Below, in pieces: positions 47,190 through 58,265 of a DNA stretch of 64,000 nt; the first letter of the stretch is position 1, and every line of letters begins with the position of its first letter. The notes under the pieces were generated by a model, which was given only the letters and a program-made list of their open reading frames with translations, was not told the origin of the DNA and did no database searches. A program made the position numbers and the translations under genes. Source of the stretch: Cristatella mucedo (taxonomy: Eukaryota > Bryozoa > Phylactolaemata > Cristatellidae); the NCBI GenBank assembly GCA_009760855.2, contig WPIO01000097.1, positions 1,394,001 to 1,458,000 of the forward strand, written 5' to 3'.

Positions 47190-47835
47190 GTTCAAAGGGC
47201 AGTGTATTTGTGGTATCTCGTCTAGACTTCTGCAAATCACAACTCTGATGGGGTTTGCGCCTGTGCTACAAGACGCTTATTGTTGGTGCAAAATTGGCGG
47301 GAAGGTTGCCTGTCGCAAACAGAGGAATTGCCACATCACGACACTTTTCACCGACCAGCACTGGCTCCCAGTCAAGCAGCAAATCGATGTCAAGGTCATA
47401 CCATACACTTTTAGACCCTTTCATCCTGTCGCTCAAACCTGCCTATCCGAAACACTTGCCTAATCAGGCTTCGCATAGTGCCACCGGCCCTACCGACTCA
47501 AGTCGTATAGATGTGCCTCCAGCCAACTAAAGGTGTGGAGACCTACGTTTAGTTGCAAATGTTCCCGCAGCCGGGAACTAACTGTTAACTTGCAGGCTGA
47601 GATACCTTCCAACTGACGTCATGATATCCCCCTAACTTAAAGTTAAAAAAAGTGAAAACCCCACCTGCGTTTCCTGACAACTTCGTCCGCGTAAAATTGT
47701 CATTTTCTGCCTGAAAATATGCATTTTATTACTAAAGAATTGATACGGTTCCTTTTCGGCAAGTGACAAGTGCCTAGAAAGAGTTCAGTTCACTTGGGAC
47801 GCAGCGAAAATGTTTTGCTACTATAATCTTTATTA
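47190..47835 (+). mobile_element. LINE family A fragment, decayed
   Basis: It has tctcgtctagacttctgcaa, the HWLPVKQQIDVKV block near 47370, a broken C-terminal region and a degraded stem (aagtgcctagaaagagttca) with tail near 47830. Confidence 0.75.
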
Positions 47836-49034
47836 GGCGTGCCGAAGAGGCAATATCTGCTGCTATTCCTAATTTTAGTTGTGTCGTTAAAGTCGCGGCA
47901 CAGCGCCAGCGTTCTCAACGAGTATAACTCGAGGTTGCTCCGACTGCTCACGACGCGTGCAAAATTGACCGCGACTCTGCTCGCCATTGATATTGCCAAA
48001 TTGCCGTTCCGTCGTCGGAGGACCTCGAAGCGATCCGCGCGGCGGACTGCTGCGCGGCGCTCGCCCGCTAGCGCTCAAGTGCTCTTGCCCTTCGGCCGCA
48101 TTTTAAAGAAGGCTCGCGGCTCGAAGCAACCGAGAGAGATGGAGTGGCCTGACCACGACCGGACGAGAAGAAGCTAGTGCAAAGTAGACGCAGTCGCGCG
48201 AAGTCCATCTGGGTGCCTGAGCGTGAGCCGGCGCCGGCTTGACGGCGCTGTTGCCCCGAGAACGTGATTAGTGCATTAGGCAGACGCGAGGCCCAGGGAA
48301 AAGCGTCCCGCCTCTGCACGCGCAGCCAGCGCGGTTCCCGGCGCACCCGGCAGTATCCCGGACGTGTGCTGCTCGCTCCGCTATGCGACCCCGTCGTGGG
48401 TTCGAGTCGTGGGCAGTCGCGCGAGGCGCTTCTTCGCTAACCCCACTGCAAAGATGCTCAGGCGCTGCTGCCGCCGCTACACGCACGACGCTGTCGAGCC
48501 AGCAGGTCGGCTTTACACGCGCCCGCGGCTGTTCCGGGCACCCGCCGCGCACGGGCGGTGGGTGGCCTGTGCTGACGCCTCTACATGATTGGGTGACGGT
48601 TAGCGTCCCCTGACGTATGGCCGGCTTGGTATGCCTGTCCGCCAAATTCAACCGGACCCAATTTGCCTCCGTACCCTCGTGGGTCGGCTAGGTCGCGGCA
48701 GGACGTAGTTGCAAGAGTTTTAAAACTTTTCGCTGACTCTAAGCAGTTTGCGAGCTAAGCGACACATCCGTAACTGCTCGGCCCATCTCGATTCTCGATC
48801 GGCACATACCCGTTGCCGCGGTGACCGAGTGAGAGGGCACCGTCAAAGGTCACATGATCCAGTCTCCGCATGTCGAATTGATGAACGTCCGCGTGCTACG
48901 GGAGTCGCGATCTGGCCGGAGCGACGATGTCTTGGATGACGGCGCCACCTTCGGCGTGAGAACCATGGTTCGAGACTGGCTGAAATCGTAAGCTTGCGCT
49001 GCTGCGCCACACCATGCTCATGCTCTCGCTGCAG
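47836..49034. other. GC-rich region with one signal-peptide-like frame
   Basis: The plus frame at 47839 begins MPKRQYLLLFLILVVSLKSR, like a secretion signal, then becomes Arg-rich. It starts within 10 bases of a LINE tail; status unknown. Confidence 0.3.
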
Positions 49035-49249
49035 GAAATGGCTGAGCGACGCTGCGCCGATGCCGGTTTATGCGCTAAACGCCAAAGGAAGGCGCACGCC
49101 GGTGGAGAGTGTCGCTTACGCTTCTTCTGAGCTGATTAGTGACTTGTCTTCGTGCCTTGGAAATAGGTTTTTTCTCATTTATGGTCTATCCATCAAATCC
49201 CAGAATCTGCCTTTTGGCGTCAGAAAGAGGACAGTAGCCTGCCCGGTCG
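49035..49249 (+). CDS. Candidate exon, unrecognised
   Basis: A strong acceptor (atgctctcgctgcag) precedes an open frame including KWLSDAAPMPVYALNAKGRR and TPVESVAYASSELISDL. A donor gtacgt follows at 49250; an earlier gttttt donor near 49168 would give a phase that fits the 55673 exon. No homologue recognised. Confidence 0.32.
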
Positions 49250-49899
49250 GTACGTGACCGAGACACCACCCCGCAGACGATGTCGCACATGGGATGAGCA
49301 CGATCTTTCGCCGTCCACCCGCTGGCGCCAAGCTGTATAACAGCCCGTAGCGTCGTCGTTGCGTTCGCGGCGATTCGTTAGTGCCTGGCAGCGAGTGCTG
49401 CTGTTTGGAAGCTGCTCTCCCTATTTGTACGCCCGTGGCCCTGTAGCCCTGGTGTGTCCGCACCTGCTTGAGGAGTTTTGTTTTTATTTTTCGGGCGTCA
49501 CACCCGTGCAGCCGTGGGCTCACAGGAGCTTCAACTTTTTCCAGAGCCTGCTGGCGTTCACCTCGAACCTGCAAGCGTTGTTTTTGAAGTCGAAAGCAGT
49601 ACACAGTGTTATCTTCAGTGCCCAGTGCCCAGTGATCGATAATTATCGCAGAATAATTGTGTCACCGGGCGACCGACGGCGACGCTCCTTCGAGGCTCCA
49701 AAGATTTTTTGTACACTAGGGGCTGCATCAGGAGCTGACACCATGAGTTGACACTCGCTTTATAATTACGATTCGAGCTATCTTCGACATCTTAGCTTGG
49801 ATTAGCTGAGCTCCGGTGCCCATTCGGTGGCCATAAATGGAAGCGACCTATCTTTATTGCCACAGTCTCGAGTGCTTATCGGTCTTTTTGTATTGACAC

Positions 49900-50045
49900 G
49901 GGTAGATGCTTTTCACGACCTCGGCCCGAGGTCGTGGGTTCGAATCCTGTGGTGGGCGATCCTCTATCGCCACTGCAAGCGGTTGTGATAGCCGTCAAGG
50001 CTCTTCTGCCGCCATACAAAAGGAGGCTGTTAAATCAGCTAGTAT
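49900..50045 (+). mobile_element. tRNA-derived SINE type 1
   Basis: B box GGTTCGAATCC is intact and the body (gggcgatcctctatcgccac to aggctgttaaatcagctagt) is close to the 21093 copy. The A box is partly lost. Confidence 0.87.
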
Positions 50046-50924
50046 TTATTATAGATCTAGAAGCTGCTTTTACCACAGTGCCTATCCATTTGTAGGCTAT
50101 AGAAATGCCTGAGCAGGGTTAGCAATTTTTCTAGTTCAATAGCTGTAGGGCGACGACTTTAAGTCGGCCTCAAGCATCTGTAATCATGTTAAGATTAGCG
50201 AATCAATAATTGATTATTCGTGTCTTTTTTGTTGCCAATACTTTGCTCTTAATGCAATTCTGGCAACCAATTCTGATAACTGCCGACGGCTTCTATGGCC
50301 CACCTGGATGTTTGTGCTGACCGTCGGCTTATTTTACTCGGCTTCTTTTCGTGCCCTGCATATCGGTGTTAGCCTGGCTCTTTGGATAGACTCACTCTAT
50401 AAATCAAGCCGGACTTACTTGATTTTCTTCCAAAGTAAACATTTGTAGTGCAATACGGTTATTGTGCAGCCATGCTTAGGCACTGGTGTGAACTTAAGTT
50501 TATAGTTAGCAATACCTTCTGACATAAAAGATCCTCAATCCAGTGCTCCATTTTCTATTTTTTTCATTCTTTGCGCATGCGTGTATGTGTGCCTGTGCTT
50601 GGATGTATCAATGGATATGCTTGGTAAGTAAATGTTAAAATTCTCAACTATGGTTGCTGCAGTACTGACATTGTGGAAGCAGGGCATCAATTGGTAGAGA
50701 ATTAAAAAGCAATGCTTCTTGGATTCAAAGTGGTGTGCATCGACTCGGAAAGAGATCGATCTTACAAGATTTCAGACAGACAGTAACCTGTGGCTCACTG
50801 TTAGGTGCCGCTAAGAAGGGATATATATATATAATTTCAGTTTGTGCATTGTACCGTGCTTGCTTAAGATCTCAAACCTGACGTTGGTACATCAATAGCA
50901 TCATGGAGTAGATTTAGGGATGAA
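50046..50924. other. No supported feature
   Basis: AT-rich, with a short (AT)n run at 50820. Confidence 0.45.
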
Positions 50925-51250
50925 TTGGCTTAAATTCTGCCGAAATGTCTAGTAGAACTACTAGAGAGACTCTAGCTGAGTCAGCATGCCTAAGCAGATC
51001 GTTATACACTCGCCGCAACAGTGCTAAATCTGTGAGTGACTAGCTCCAAAACCTGACTGGAACTGACTTGCCAAGTTCAAAGTTTTAATGTAAGAATTTA
51101 GCTGGTCTGTCTGGTTCTTGCTCCAGTGTCTTTGGTAGGAATGGCAGTAGGAAGACCTGGCAGAAGCTGCTTAAGTTCCCCTGGCCTAGTGTTGCCTTCG
51201 CAATGAGTGGCCCAATGACAGCCTTTTTGAATGATGCTTCGACAAGATCT
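50925..51250 (-). mobile_element. LINE family A reverse transcriptase fragment
   Basis: Reversed blocks for the RPVSLLPFLxKTLE region (tggcagtaggaagacctggc) and the TESALLRI region. A diverged sister of the segment at 53100-53420. Confidence 0.7.
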
Positions 51251-51337
51251 GAGTCATTCCATATGACTTAAATAGGAAGGAATGCATTAGATGGTGCATT
51301 TTTTTATCATGGATGTGCTGCCTGATTGATAATATAA

Positions 51338-51341
51338 ATGA

Positions 51342-51436
<95 letters not shown>
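51338..51436. repeat. (TA)n array
   Basis: About 100 bp of TA repeats with TGTA/TACA breaks; self-complementary. Confidence 0.95.
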
Positions 51437-51438
<2 letters not shown>

Positions 51439-51492
51439 TTTGCTTGTATAGGATCCTAAGAGAAATTAATCTCTATCCAAGATAATCGTTCA
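51437..51492 (-). mobile_element. LINE-like tail of SINE type 2, fragment
   Basis: cttgtataggatcctaagag aaattaatctctatcc follows the (TA)n array; same reversed tail as in the 33138 copy, without a tRNA head. Confidence 0.5.
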
Positions 51493-52014
51493 ATATCCCG
51501 GAGTCGATTGTCCTTTGTGCATTGTCTCAGCATGGGGATCAGCCGTGGTTCTTCCTAGCTTAACTTTAACTCTGGTGAGCCTCACTATGCATATTGTATG
51601 GCATACATGTATTATGTATTTTAAGCATAAAATAATGTCATTCACTTAATCTCGGCTGTGTGGCAATCGTGGGGTGTAGGAATAAGCCAACGGTGCAGCA
51701 TTTTAGAAGGTTGCAAACTCCGACCAAAGTCAGGAAAATCCATTATGGTATAGGCCAAATGCTCATCTGCCAGGGGGCGCTCTTTAGTTCACAAAACAAA
51801 GATATTTTGCATTTGTACATAAAGGTGCATAACGACTGCAGTGAATATAAACTGATCTGTACAAGTTTAGGGTTTAAGGTAAACTCTGACAAACTGAATT
51901 ATGTCAGTATGAATTAAGTCAAGATAAGGGCAAGCCAATTCACCGGTAGAGGACTGCTCGTAAGACAATGTGGAGTTACACATCGCCCGTAGCTTGCATA
52001 TAGTAAGTATGATA
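51493..52014 (+). other. No supported gene
   Basis: An 85-codon frame at 51660-51917 (NDCSEYKLICTSLGFKVN near its end) is open but not bounded by good splice sites. Confidence 0.4.
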
Positions 52015-53480
52015 ATAATTATAATAAGACATCTGTTTGATGCCATATGTGAAGTAAATCTTTTTCGAGGCCTTTAACATATGCTGCAAAAGCAGCATGT
52101 ACATTGGTCAGTGAGAACATGCACAGTGTCAGCATGTGTAAGGTCACACAGGTCAATGCCCACGGACAGAGTAAATGCTGACTTTAGTCAGAGTAGTGAG
52201 TGGTACGATGTTTAGCCTGATTAGGAAGTAGTTTGCTTAGGTAGGCTTGAGCAAGAGAATGAAGGGACATACAAGTGAGTGACAAAACCTTATGCAGCTT
52301 AATGGGAGCAAGTGGAGGTCGGCGAGAAGCCATGCAATGTAGCATTTGTGATGTTCACGACAGATCAGCTTAGCTGTAGAGTGGTGTGCCAACTTTAAGC
52401 GTCTAATTGCAGATGCCTGAAGACCTTCGAGTATGGAGTTATAGAGGACCGGATTTCATAAATGTATGGACCATCTTGGCTGCAGTAGCCTTGTCTAATC
52501 AGGCCCGAATTTATTTTTGTGTTGCAAGGTAGTTGAAAGTAGACATACTTGACTGCATAGCTGATGTGGTCATGTAGTGAAAGAACGCATTGGAACGAGG
52601 CACCCAGATTGCATGAAGATGCTAAACAGAGATATGCTGGCCGAGCCCATTTTAAGCGTTAAGTGTCTAATTTCTGAGTAACACTTTGTTTGGCCACAAC
52701 TAGTAAGTTGATTTTATTGTCATTCAATTTGAGAAAGTTTGTTGCCGTCCAAGTGTAAATGGCAACACCACATGCTGCAAGACTTTGAGCTCGACGTCCT
52801 GGAACTGCTGGGAAGGATCAAACCTTAGGTACAGCTGTCTGTCGTCTGCATTAAAACAAAAGCTTAGATTGTGTTTGGAGCTTACATCGGCAAAAGGTAG
52901 AATATGAATTGAAAAACAGAAGTGAACCAAGGACAGAGAACTGGGACAAACCGTACTTTAGAGGCTCCTTGGATGACAGTTGCACATTTATATCAATGCT
53001 CTTAAATCTCCTGCTGCAATAGGACCTAAACCATTGCAGAGGAGTGCCAGTGATGTTCAAGCGAAGTGACCTGTAGTCAGAAAGGATTTGGGGATGAATA
53101 TAATTTAACACTGACAAAAGGTCTAGTAGAGCTACTAGAGACACTCTACTTTAGTTAGTATGCCTAAGCATATGAGTGACTAGCTCTAAATCCTTGCTGA
53201 AACTTACCAAATTCGAAGTTTAATGTAAGAGTTTAGCTGGTCTATGTGGTACTTGCTCCAGTGTCTTTGGTAGAAATGGCAGTAGGAAGACCTGGCAGAA
53301 GCTGCTTAATTTCTTCTGGCCTAGTGTTGCCTTCGTAATGAGTGGCCTAAAACATCTTTTTTGAATGATGTTTCGACAAGATCTGAGGCTGAAGATGCAA
53401 TTATTATGATATTTATGCAAGGCAGCAGCAAATCTGAGCATAGCAGAAAGATTCAATACTTTATGTCGGAGTGGCTGATT
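52015..53480 (-). mobile_element. LINE family A with decayed reverse transcriptase
   Basis: From the reversed tail near 52015 through the thumb to NADDRQLYLRFDPSQQF (decayed YADD) near 52845, PLKYGLSQFSVLGSLLF, SLRLNITGTPLQWFRSYCS and the PFLPKTLE block near 53260. Frames are broken throughout. Confidence 0.82.
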
Positions 53481-54734
53481 TCTGCGTTAGTACTGCTTGT
53501 AACTGCTGGAAGCTGATTTGGAAAAAATGGCATTCTCTTTGCATTGCTAATATAATAATAAGCAGTGAAACACCCATTTCTGTGCAAGACCAGAAATACA
53601 GCTAGGCTTTTAGGGATACCGAGTTACATGTGAGCTGATCGTTTTACTTAGAATGAGATCTGCTGATAGTGACAAGCCGAGTTTTTGAAGTATTTTTTTC
53701 AAGTTTCTGGGCTGTCTATCTGACTCGTGCCAGTTGGATCTCAGTGCATGCATTTTGATCGTGAATCATGCAGCTACCACAATCTGCGTCAGGCACAGGC
53801 AAGGTATGCTAGCCATGGCAACATCCCCCCTGCTCTTTGTCAGGGTAGCTTTGCCCTGACCTTGCACATCCCACAAACCTGTCCGTCCGCCCTACAGATG
53901 TTTTGTCTCGAAAGCTGGACCAACTTAGCGGCCTCGTGCTGAATGTTTCCGATAGAAGTACCTTTAGGGGTGGAATGCTGTCGACGATAGAATTTGCCAA
54001 AATCGATTGATCCATCGCCGAGCAGGCGAATTGCCTCCCATGGCAAGATGGCGACATGAAGAGTGTCTCAAAATGCCGTAACCAAGCCACAGGGTCGGTG
54101 CAGTATTTCTCGACTGAGAGCAGAGCTAAGAAAATCATATTTTTGTGTGCAGACACTCAAGACCGCCTGCTGCTCATTCTTAGGCAGTAGTTGTGCTTCT
54201 ACTAGGTCAAGTAGGCCACCAGGCTCCTTTACCGGTTGAATTAGCAAAAGTCTTCGAAACACTCGACAGTGCCCGTATGTAAATGTATCCTTGGATCTTC
54301 AGTTTACATTTGCATCGTTGGGACGTGACTTGCCTGTATTTGTTGTCGAATGAGGATGAGCATTTCCTGCACAGCCATGCTTCCTAGTGTGCGACTGCAG
54401 GCCCACCTCGACATGCCAAAATGTATATAGCAGTCTTACAACCAAAAGAATGGACATGGACAGCTCGCTTGACCTAGGGTCTGCGAGCTGCCTTAGCTTG
54501 TTGCCTGTACAGCCCGGCTGTTAATTGCCATCGATCGCCGGTAGTTTCCTATAATTTCGATATGCTTTGACCGTTTATTTTTGAGCAGTTTGTTCTGTCA
54601 TTCCTTAGTCATTCACAGTAGCTCTGGTGCATGTGGTTCGTGCCAGTCATCTTGTGATCTTGGACGACTTCTCCCCATACTGCTGCGATTCCCCAGCAGA
54701 TCACCCTGTGCAGCCTTAGTCAAGGTAAAGGTTA
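53481..54734. other. No supported gene
   Basis: Minus frames at 53809-54156 and 54068-54262 are open without recognised domains. One YY1-like CAAGATGGCG lies near 54043. Confidence 0.4.
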
Positions 54735-54890
54735 GCTGATTCAACAGCCTCGTTATTCAGCAACATAAGAGCCCTACCGGTATCACCACCGTGTGCAGTG
54801 GTCAATTAGGGAACGCCCATTGCACGATTTGAATCCACGACCTAACTCGTGAAGAGCAAGGGCATTGCTCCAGGGCTAAGAGCCAGGTCG
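54735..54890 (-). mobile_element. tRNA-derived SINE type 1
   Basis: Reversed agctgattcaacagcctcgt, aagagccctaccggtatcac and reversed B-box GATTTGAATCC with the head cctaactcgtgaagagcaag. Confidence 0.78.
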
Positions 54891-55672
54891 CTACACTGGC
54901 GATGGCTTGTTGATGCTGGCTCAAGTCTTGGCAGTGCTCTCTATGTGCAAGCAGAGCAGTCCTTTTTTCCTAACAGCCAATCACTGGCCCCTCTTCCCAA
55001 CTCCTTGCCAGGTTGTCACCGGCATCAGCTAAAAGGCAGGGCAAGCGACAGATCATCATTCCTTGGTGGTCCACACTCAGCTGGTGACCATGCTGCCATT
55101 TTGCTGGTCTGCCATCTTGGCTGCTTTCGTGTCTGTGCTCTGCTGGCCTCTGCCATTGCCGTGGCCCAGTATAAAGTATTTTGTGACAATGGAATGCCAG
55201 TTGCATTCTGTTTTGCTGTCGTGTGGGTTGCTGTCTGTAGAGGCTAGATAGGATGGACACCGAGTCTGCTACAAAATATGTTATGCCTTTGAGCCTAGAC
55301 TGGCTGGAAGTGAGAGCAAAATTGAACCTGTCTCGAGCAGCTGTGGGTCGGCCGATTAATTTCTTCGTATCAGCATTCTTGAGTTTGTGTTGATTGGTTT
55401 GCCCACAGCTGACATGTTGATGAACAGGTAACGAAAAAGAGAGGTTGAGGCATTACTTTAAAGCCATTGACCCAGTTGATCGATACACCTGGTATTTGTA
55501 CCCTCCCAGAAATGTAATGGGTTTTACTATGTAAGACTTCTCAGGTGCTCGGTCTGCTGGCAGTGGTACCAGCCTTGTGTGCTATTTAGTCACGAGAGCT
55601 TAGCAGTGCATTTTGGTTGCAGTCACAGACTGGTCTCACCTGTAACGTTCTCTGTTTTTCTTTTATTTGCAG

Positions 55673-56024
55673 CAGATCGAACAATGCCGAAAAAAGTAAT
55701 GCTGTGCCATTGACGTTTCCAGCGATGAGGACAGTGCTGTGGGATCATTCTCCGAGTGGAGACCATTTTGAGATATCACTTTGTGACGATAATGGTCTAA
55801 CCGTATCAATAACAGAGCAAGCTCTGTACCTGGCCTTTGGTAATGCTGATCATCCAGCAGGCGGTGTAAATCTTCTAGTTGGCAATGTAGACCTGCAGAC
55901 GGTAAACTACGGCAAATCAGATCTGATTGCCCTGCACTTGGACCGATTTGAAAGCAGTTCACCAATGTTTGACGGCCTGTCACCTACCACCAGCCTGCCA
56001 GGCGATATTCAAGCACCGATCGTG
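55673..56024 (+). CDS. Candidate exon of an unrecognised gene
   Basis: Acceptor gtttttcttttatttgcag (strong; the next three bases are also CAG), donor ATCGTG|gtgtgt. One base plus 117 codons are open. The protein is mixed beta-like with Asp/Gly turns: MRTVLWDHSPSGDHFEISL, ITEQALYLAFGNADHPAGG, VDLQTVNYGKSDLIALHLD. It is much longer than chance in this composition and does not match the repeats. Ends in phase 0, matching 57146. Confidence 0.55.
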
Positions 56025-57145
56025 GTGTGTATATACTAGCCTTGCGATGCTCTGCTGTTGAGCTAGTTTCAGTTGTTTATCATTGGCATGGTCGATTGTA
56101 TATCTTGCACGACAGCCCATGGTCTTTGCTACGGTTTGTGCCAGAGCTAATGTAGCTGACATCAGCGATACCAGAGAAGACTTGGCGATCATTAGAGTGG
56201 GAAGTTTTCCATCGTCTGCTTAAAGCTCTGGATGCTTTTTCGACAGCAACTCAACGACTAACTGATTGCAGCTCGTGCAAAGTAGAGGTTCAAGCAGCAG
56301 CTCAATAGTTGCTCAAGCTGGAGGATAGATAATTCGAGCAGCAAAGAAGTCGTAGAAAATCACAGCTGTATAAATAAGTATATGCTATAATCGGTTGTAG
56401 TGGCGGCAACAGAGTTTTTGTGGGTTAGCCTGGTTGTGGGACGCATGTACTTGGACCTGCATATCACATTGCCTGTCAACCAACAGCTTTTAAAAAGATC
56501 GGAGGCTTGCAATTCTGAGCCAATTATGTAAGCAAACATGGGTCAACCACAATCGAATTTCTAGCAGCAGAGCCTAACATGTCAGGCTCTTAGCCAATGT
56601 GTAACCTGCTTGCACTTAACAAGCCAGGGCACGAGTATTGAGTCATGCTGAAATTTTGTATTTCCTCATGTAAGCGGTGCGATAGCCACAAAGCTGTGTC
56701 GAGGAGTTGAATCTGACCCTCATGTGCCAGCTGGAAAGCATTCTAGCCAATATCTGACTTCTACAATATTTTGGCTGGTAACAGTTGCATTCTAGTCGAT
56801 TATTGTTATGTATCACCTAGTAAAATATCTGGTAGGTAGACTATGCCTGCGTATGTCACCGAAATAGTTGAGATTCTGTTCATGTGCTTAAAAGCTGTAT
56901 TTACACGATATAACTCAGTTATGACAATCTCTCCAACTAGTAAGATCATATGGACAGTAAGGACATATGGAATTTAGCTAAGATCACCAACATGCATAAT
57001 GTCCACCAGAGGACTTTGGGCAAGTTGGTCATACTCAAGTTGGATTGTGTAAATGCACTCACCATTCTCTTCGGCTACTTTCCTGCCGTGTTCGAGCACT
57101 TCAGCATCACCTGTTAAGTTGGAATTTGCTAATGCCACTTTGTAG

Positions 57146-57223
57146 ATCCAACATCTTAACGATGAGCACATCGCAGAAGATAGTCGAATACCTTTCCAGC
57201 AGCACCTAGAAGCTTCACTCATG
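57146..57223 (+). CDS. Candidate exon, same gene
   Basis: Acceptor gccactttgtag, donor ATG|gtaagc. Exactly 26 codons, phase 0 to 0: IQHLNDEHIAEDSRIPFQQH then LEASLM. Both other frames contain stops. Confidence 0.55.
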
Positions 57224-57317
57224 GTAAGCTTTGCACATTCGTGCATTCGATAACATGCATTATTACAGTTACCTTCTTGATGATCATTGTATGGCTTCCT
57301 ACCCCTCTCCCCATCTT

Positions 57318-57480
57318 CCCCCTTCAAGTCTCTTTCCCCCTCCCTCCCTCCTTCCCTCCCACCTTCCCTCCCTCTTTCCCTCCCTCCTTCCCTCCCACCT
57401 TCCCTCCCACCTTCCCTCCCTCCTTCCCTCCCTCTCTCCTTGCCTACCTCTCTCACTCTCTCTCACTCTTCTCTTTCCCT
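57318..57480. repeat. Pyrimidine-rich (CCCT/CCTT)n tract
   Basis: Repeats of tccctccttccctcccacct over about 160 bp. It lies in the candidate intron after exon 57146. Confidence 0.92.
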
Positions 57481-57659
57481 CTTGTTCACCTACTCATTAG
57501 TGTGCATTTGCAGGTATACACGCTACCGTCTCGTCACTAACCTGCTCGCTGTCGGCAATCATTTACAGGCAGTAATAATGATGGTATTACTAGCATTGCA
57601 TGTGTATATTGACCTAAAAATGCTAAATCACTACCTGACACTTGGCAGAAAATGAAACC

Positions 57660-58010
57660 TAATAACTGATTAGTAAATAAACAATCGCAGCACACATAAG
57701 CGCATAAAGGACAATCAAACTGGCGAAGGCAATGCTGCTCCGGGCATGAGGGTTTATACTGTCAGGAGATGTCATAATGTTTGAGAGTTATAGACTTTAG
57801 ATGAGTTGGAACTGAAGGCACTATTTCTGAAGGACCTGAGATTGGGTAAAGACTGCTAGCAAAGCGATGGCCGAGGTGTAAGTTGCTCAAGGGAGGTAAT
57901 CCTCAGCCAGAGAGTGATGGGAGCTAAAAATTAGTGACGCGACCTTGAAGTCGTGCTCTTTGCAGATAGGTGCTTTGATGCTCTATTGGCTTCCTATTGG
58001 CTCCTCCATA
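57660..58010 (-). mobile_element. LINE family A C-terminal fragment, very old
   Basis: Reversed order: cacacataagcgcataaagg, cactatttctgaaggacctg, gagagtgatgggagctaaaa and ttagtgacgcgaccttgaag parallel the young copies. Low identity. Confidence 0.5.
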
Positions 58011-58104
58011 CCTCGGCTGCTAAGTATGACTAACTTGGTGTGCTTGTTTCTAAGCCGAAGTCTTACATTGCAATGACACGCAAACACGATACCTTGTGAC
58101 AGTG

Positions 58105-58160
58105 AACGCTGTCCATATGTACATATGTACAATGTACATATGTACAATGTACATATGTAT
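58105..58160. repeat. Short palindromic tandem repeat
   Basis: Units of acatatgtacaatgt occur about three times; each contains the palindromes CATATG and GTAC. Confidence 0.85.
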
Positions 58161-58242
58161 TTTCACATACTTATTTTTAGGGTGGGTAAGCTGATATATT
58201 TATGGATGGTGCCGTGCCAACACTTAATGCATGCATTTTCAG

Positions 58243-58265
58243 AGGACTTTGCAGCCACTTCACCG
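58243..58265 (+). CDS. Candidate 23-nt microexon, same gene
   Basis: Acceptor atgcattttcag, donor CACCG|gtacgc. It encodes RTLQPLH plus two bases (phase 0 to 2), which is what is needed to join 57223 to 61006. A second donor (gtgagc at 58277) would break that frame. Short, so weak alone. Confidence 0.3.

Noticed and set aside
57231-57655. Pro/Ser-rich frames of 90-122 codons
   Set aside because: Translations of the (CCCT)n tract; the exon-like 57513 block after it does not fit the phase of exon 57146.
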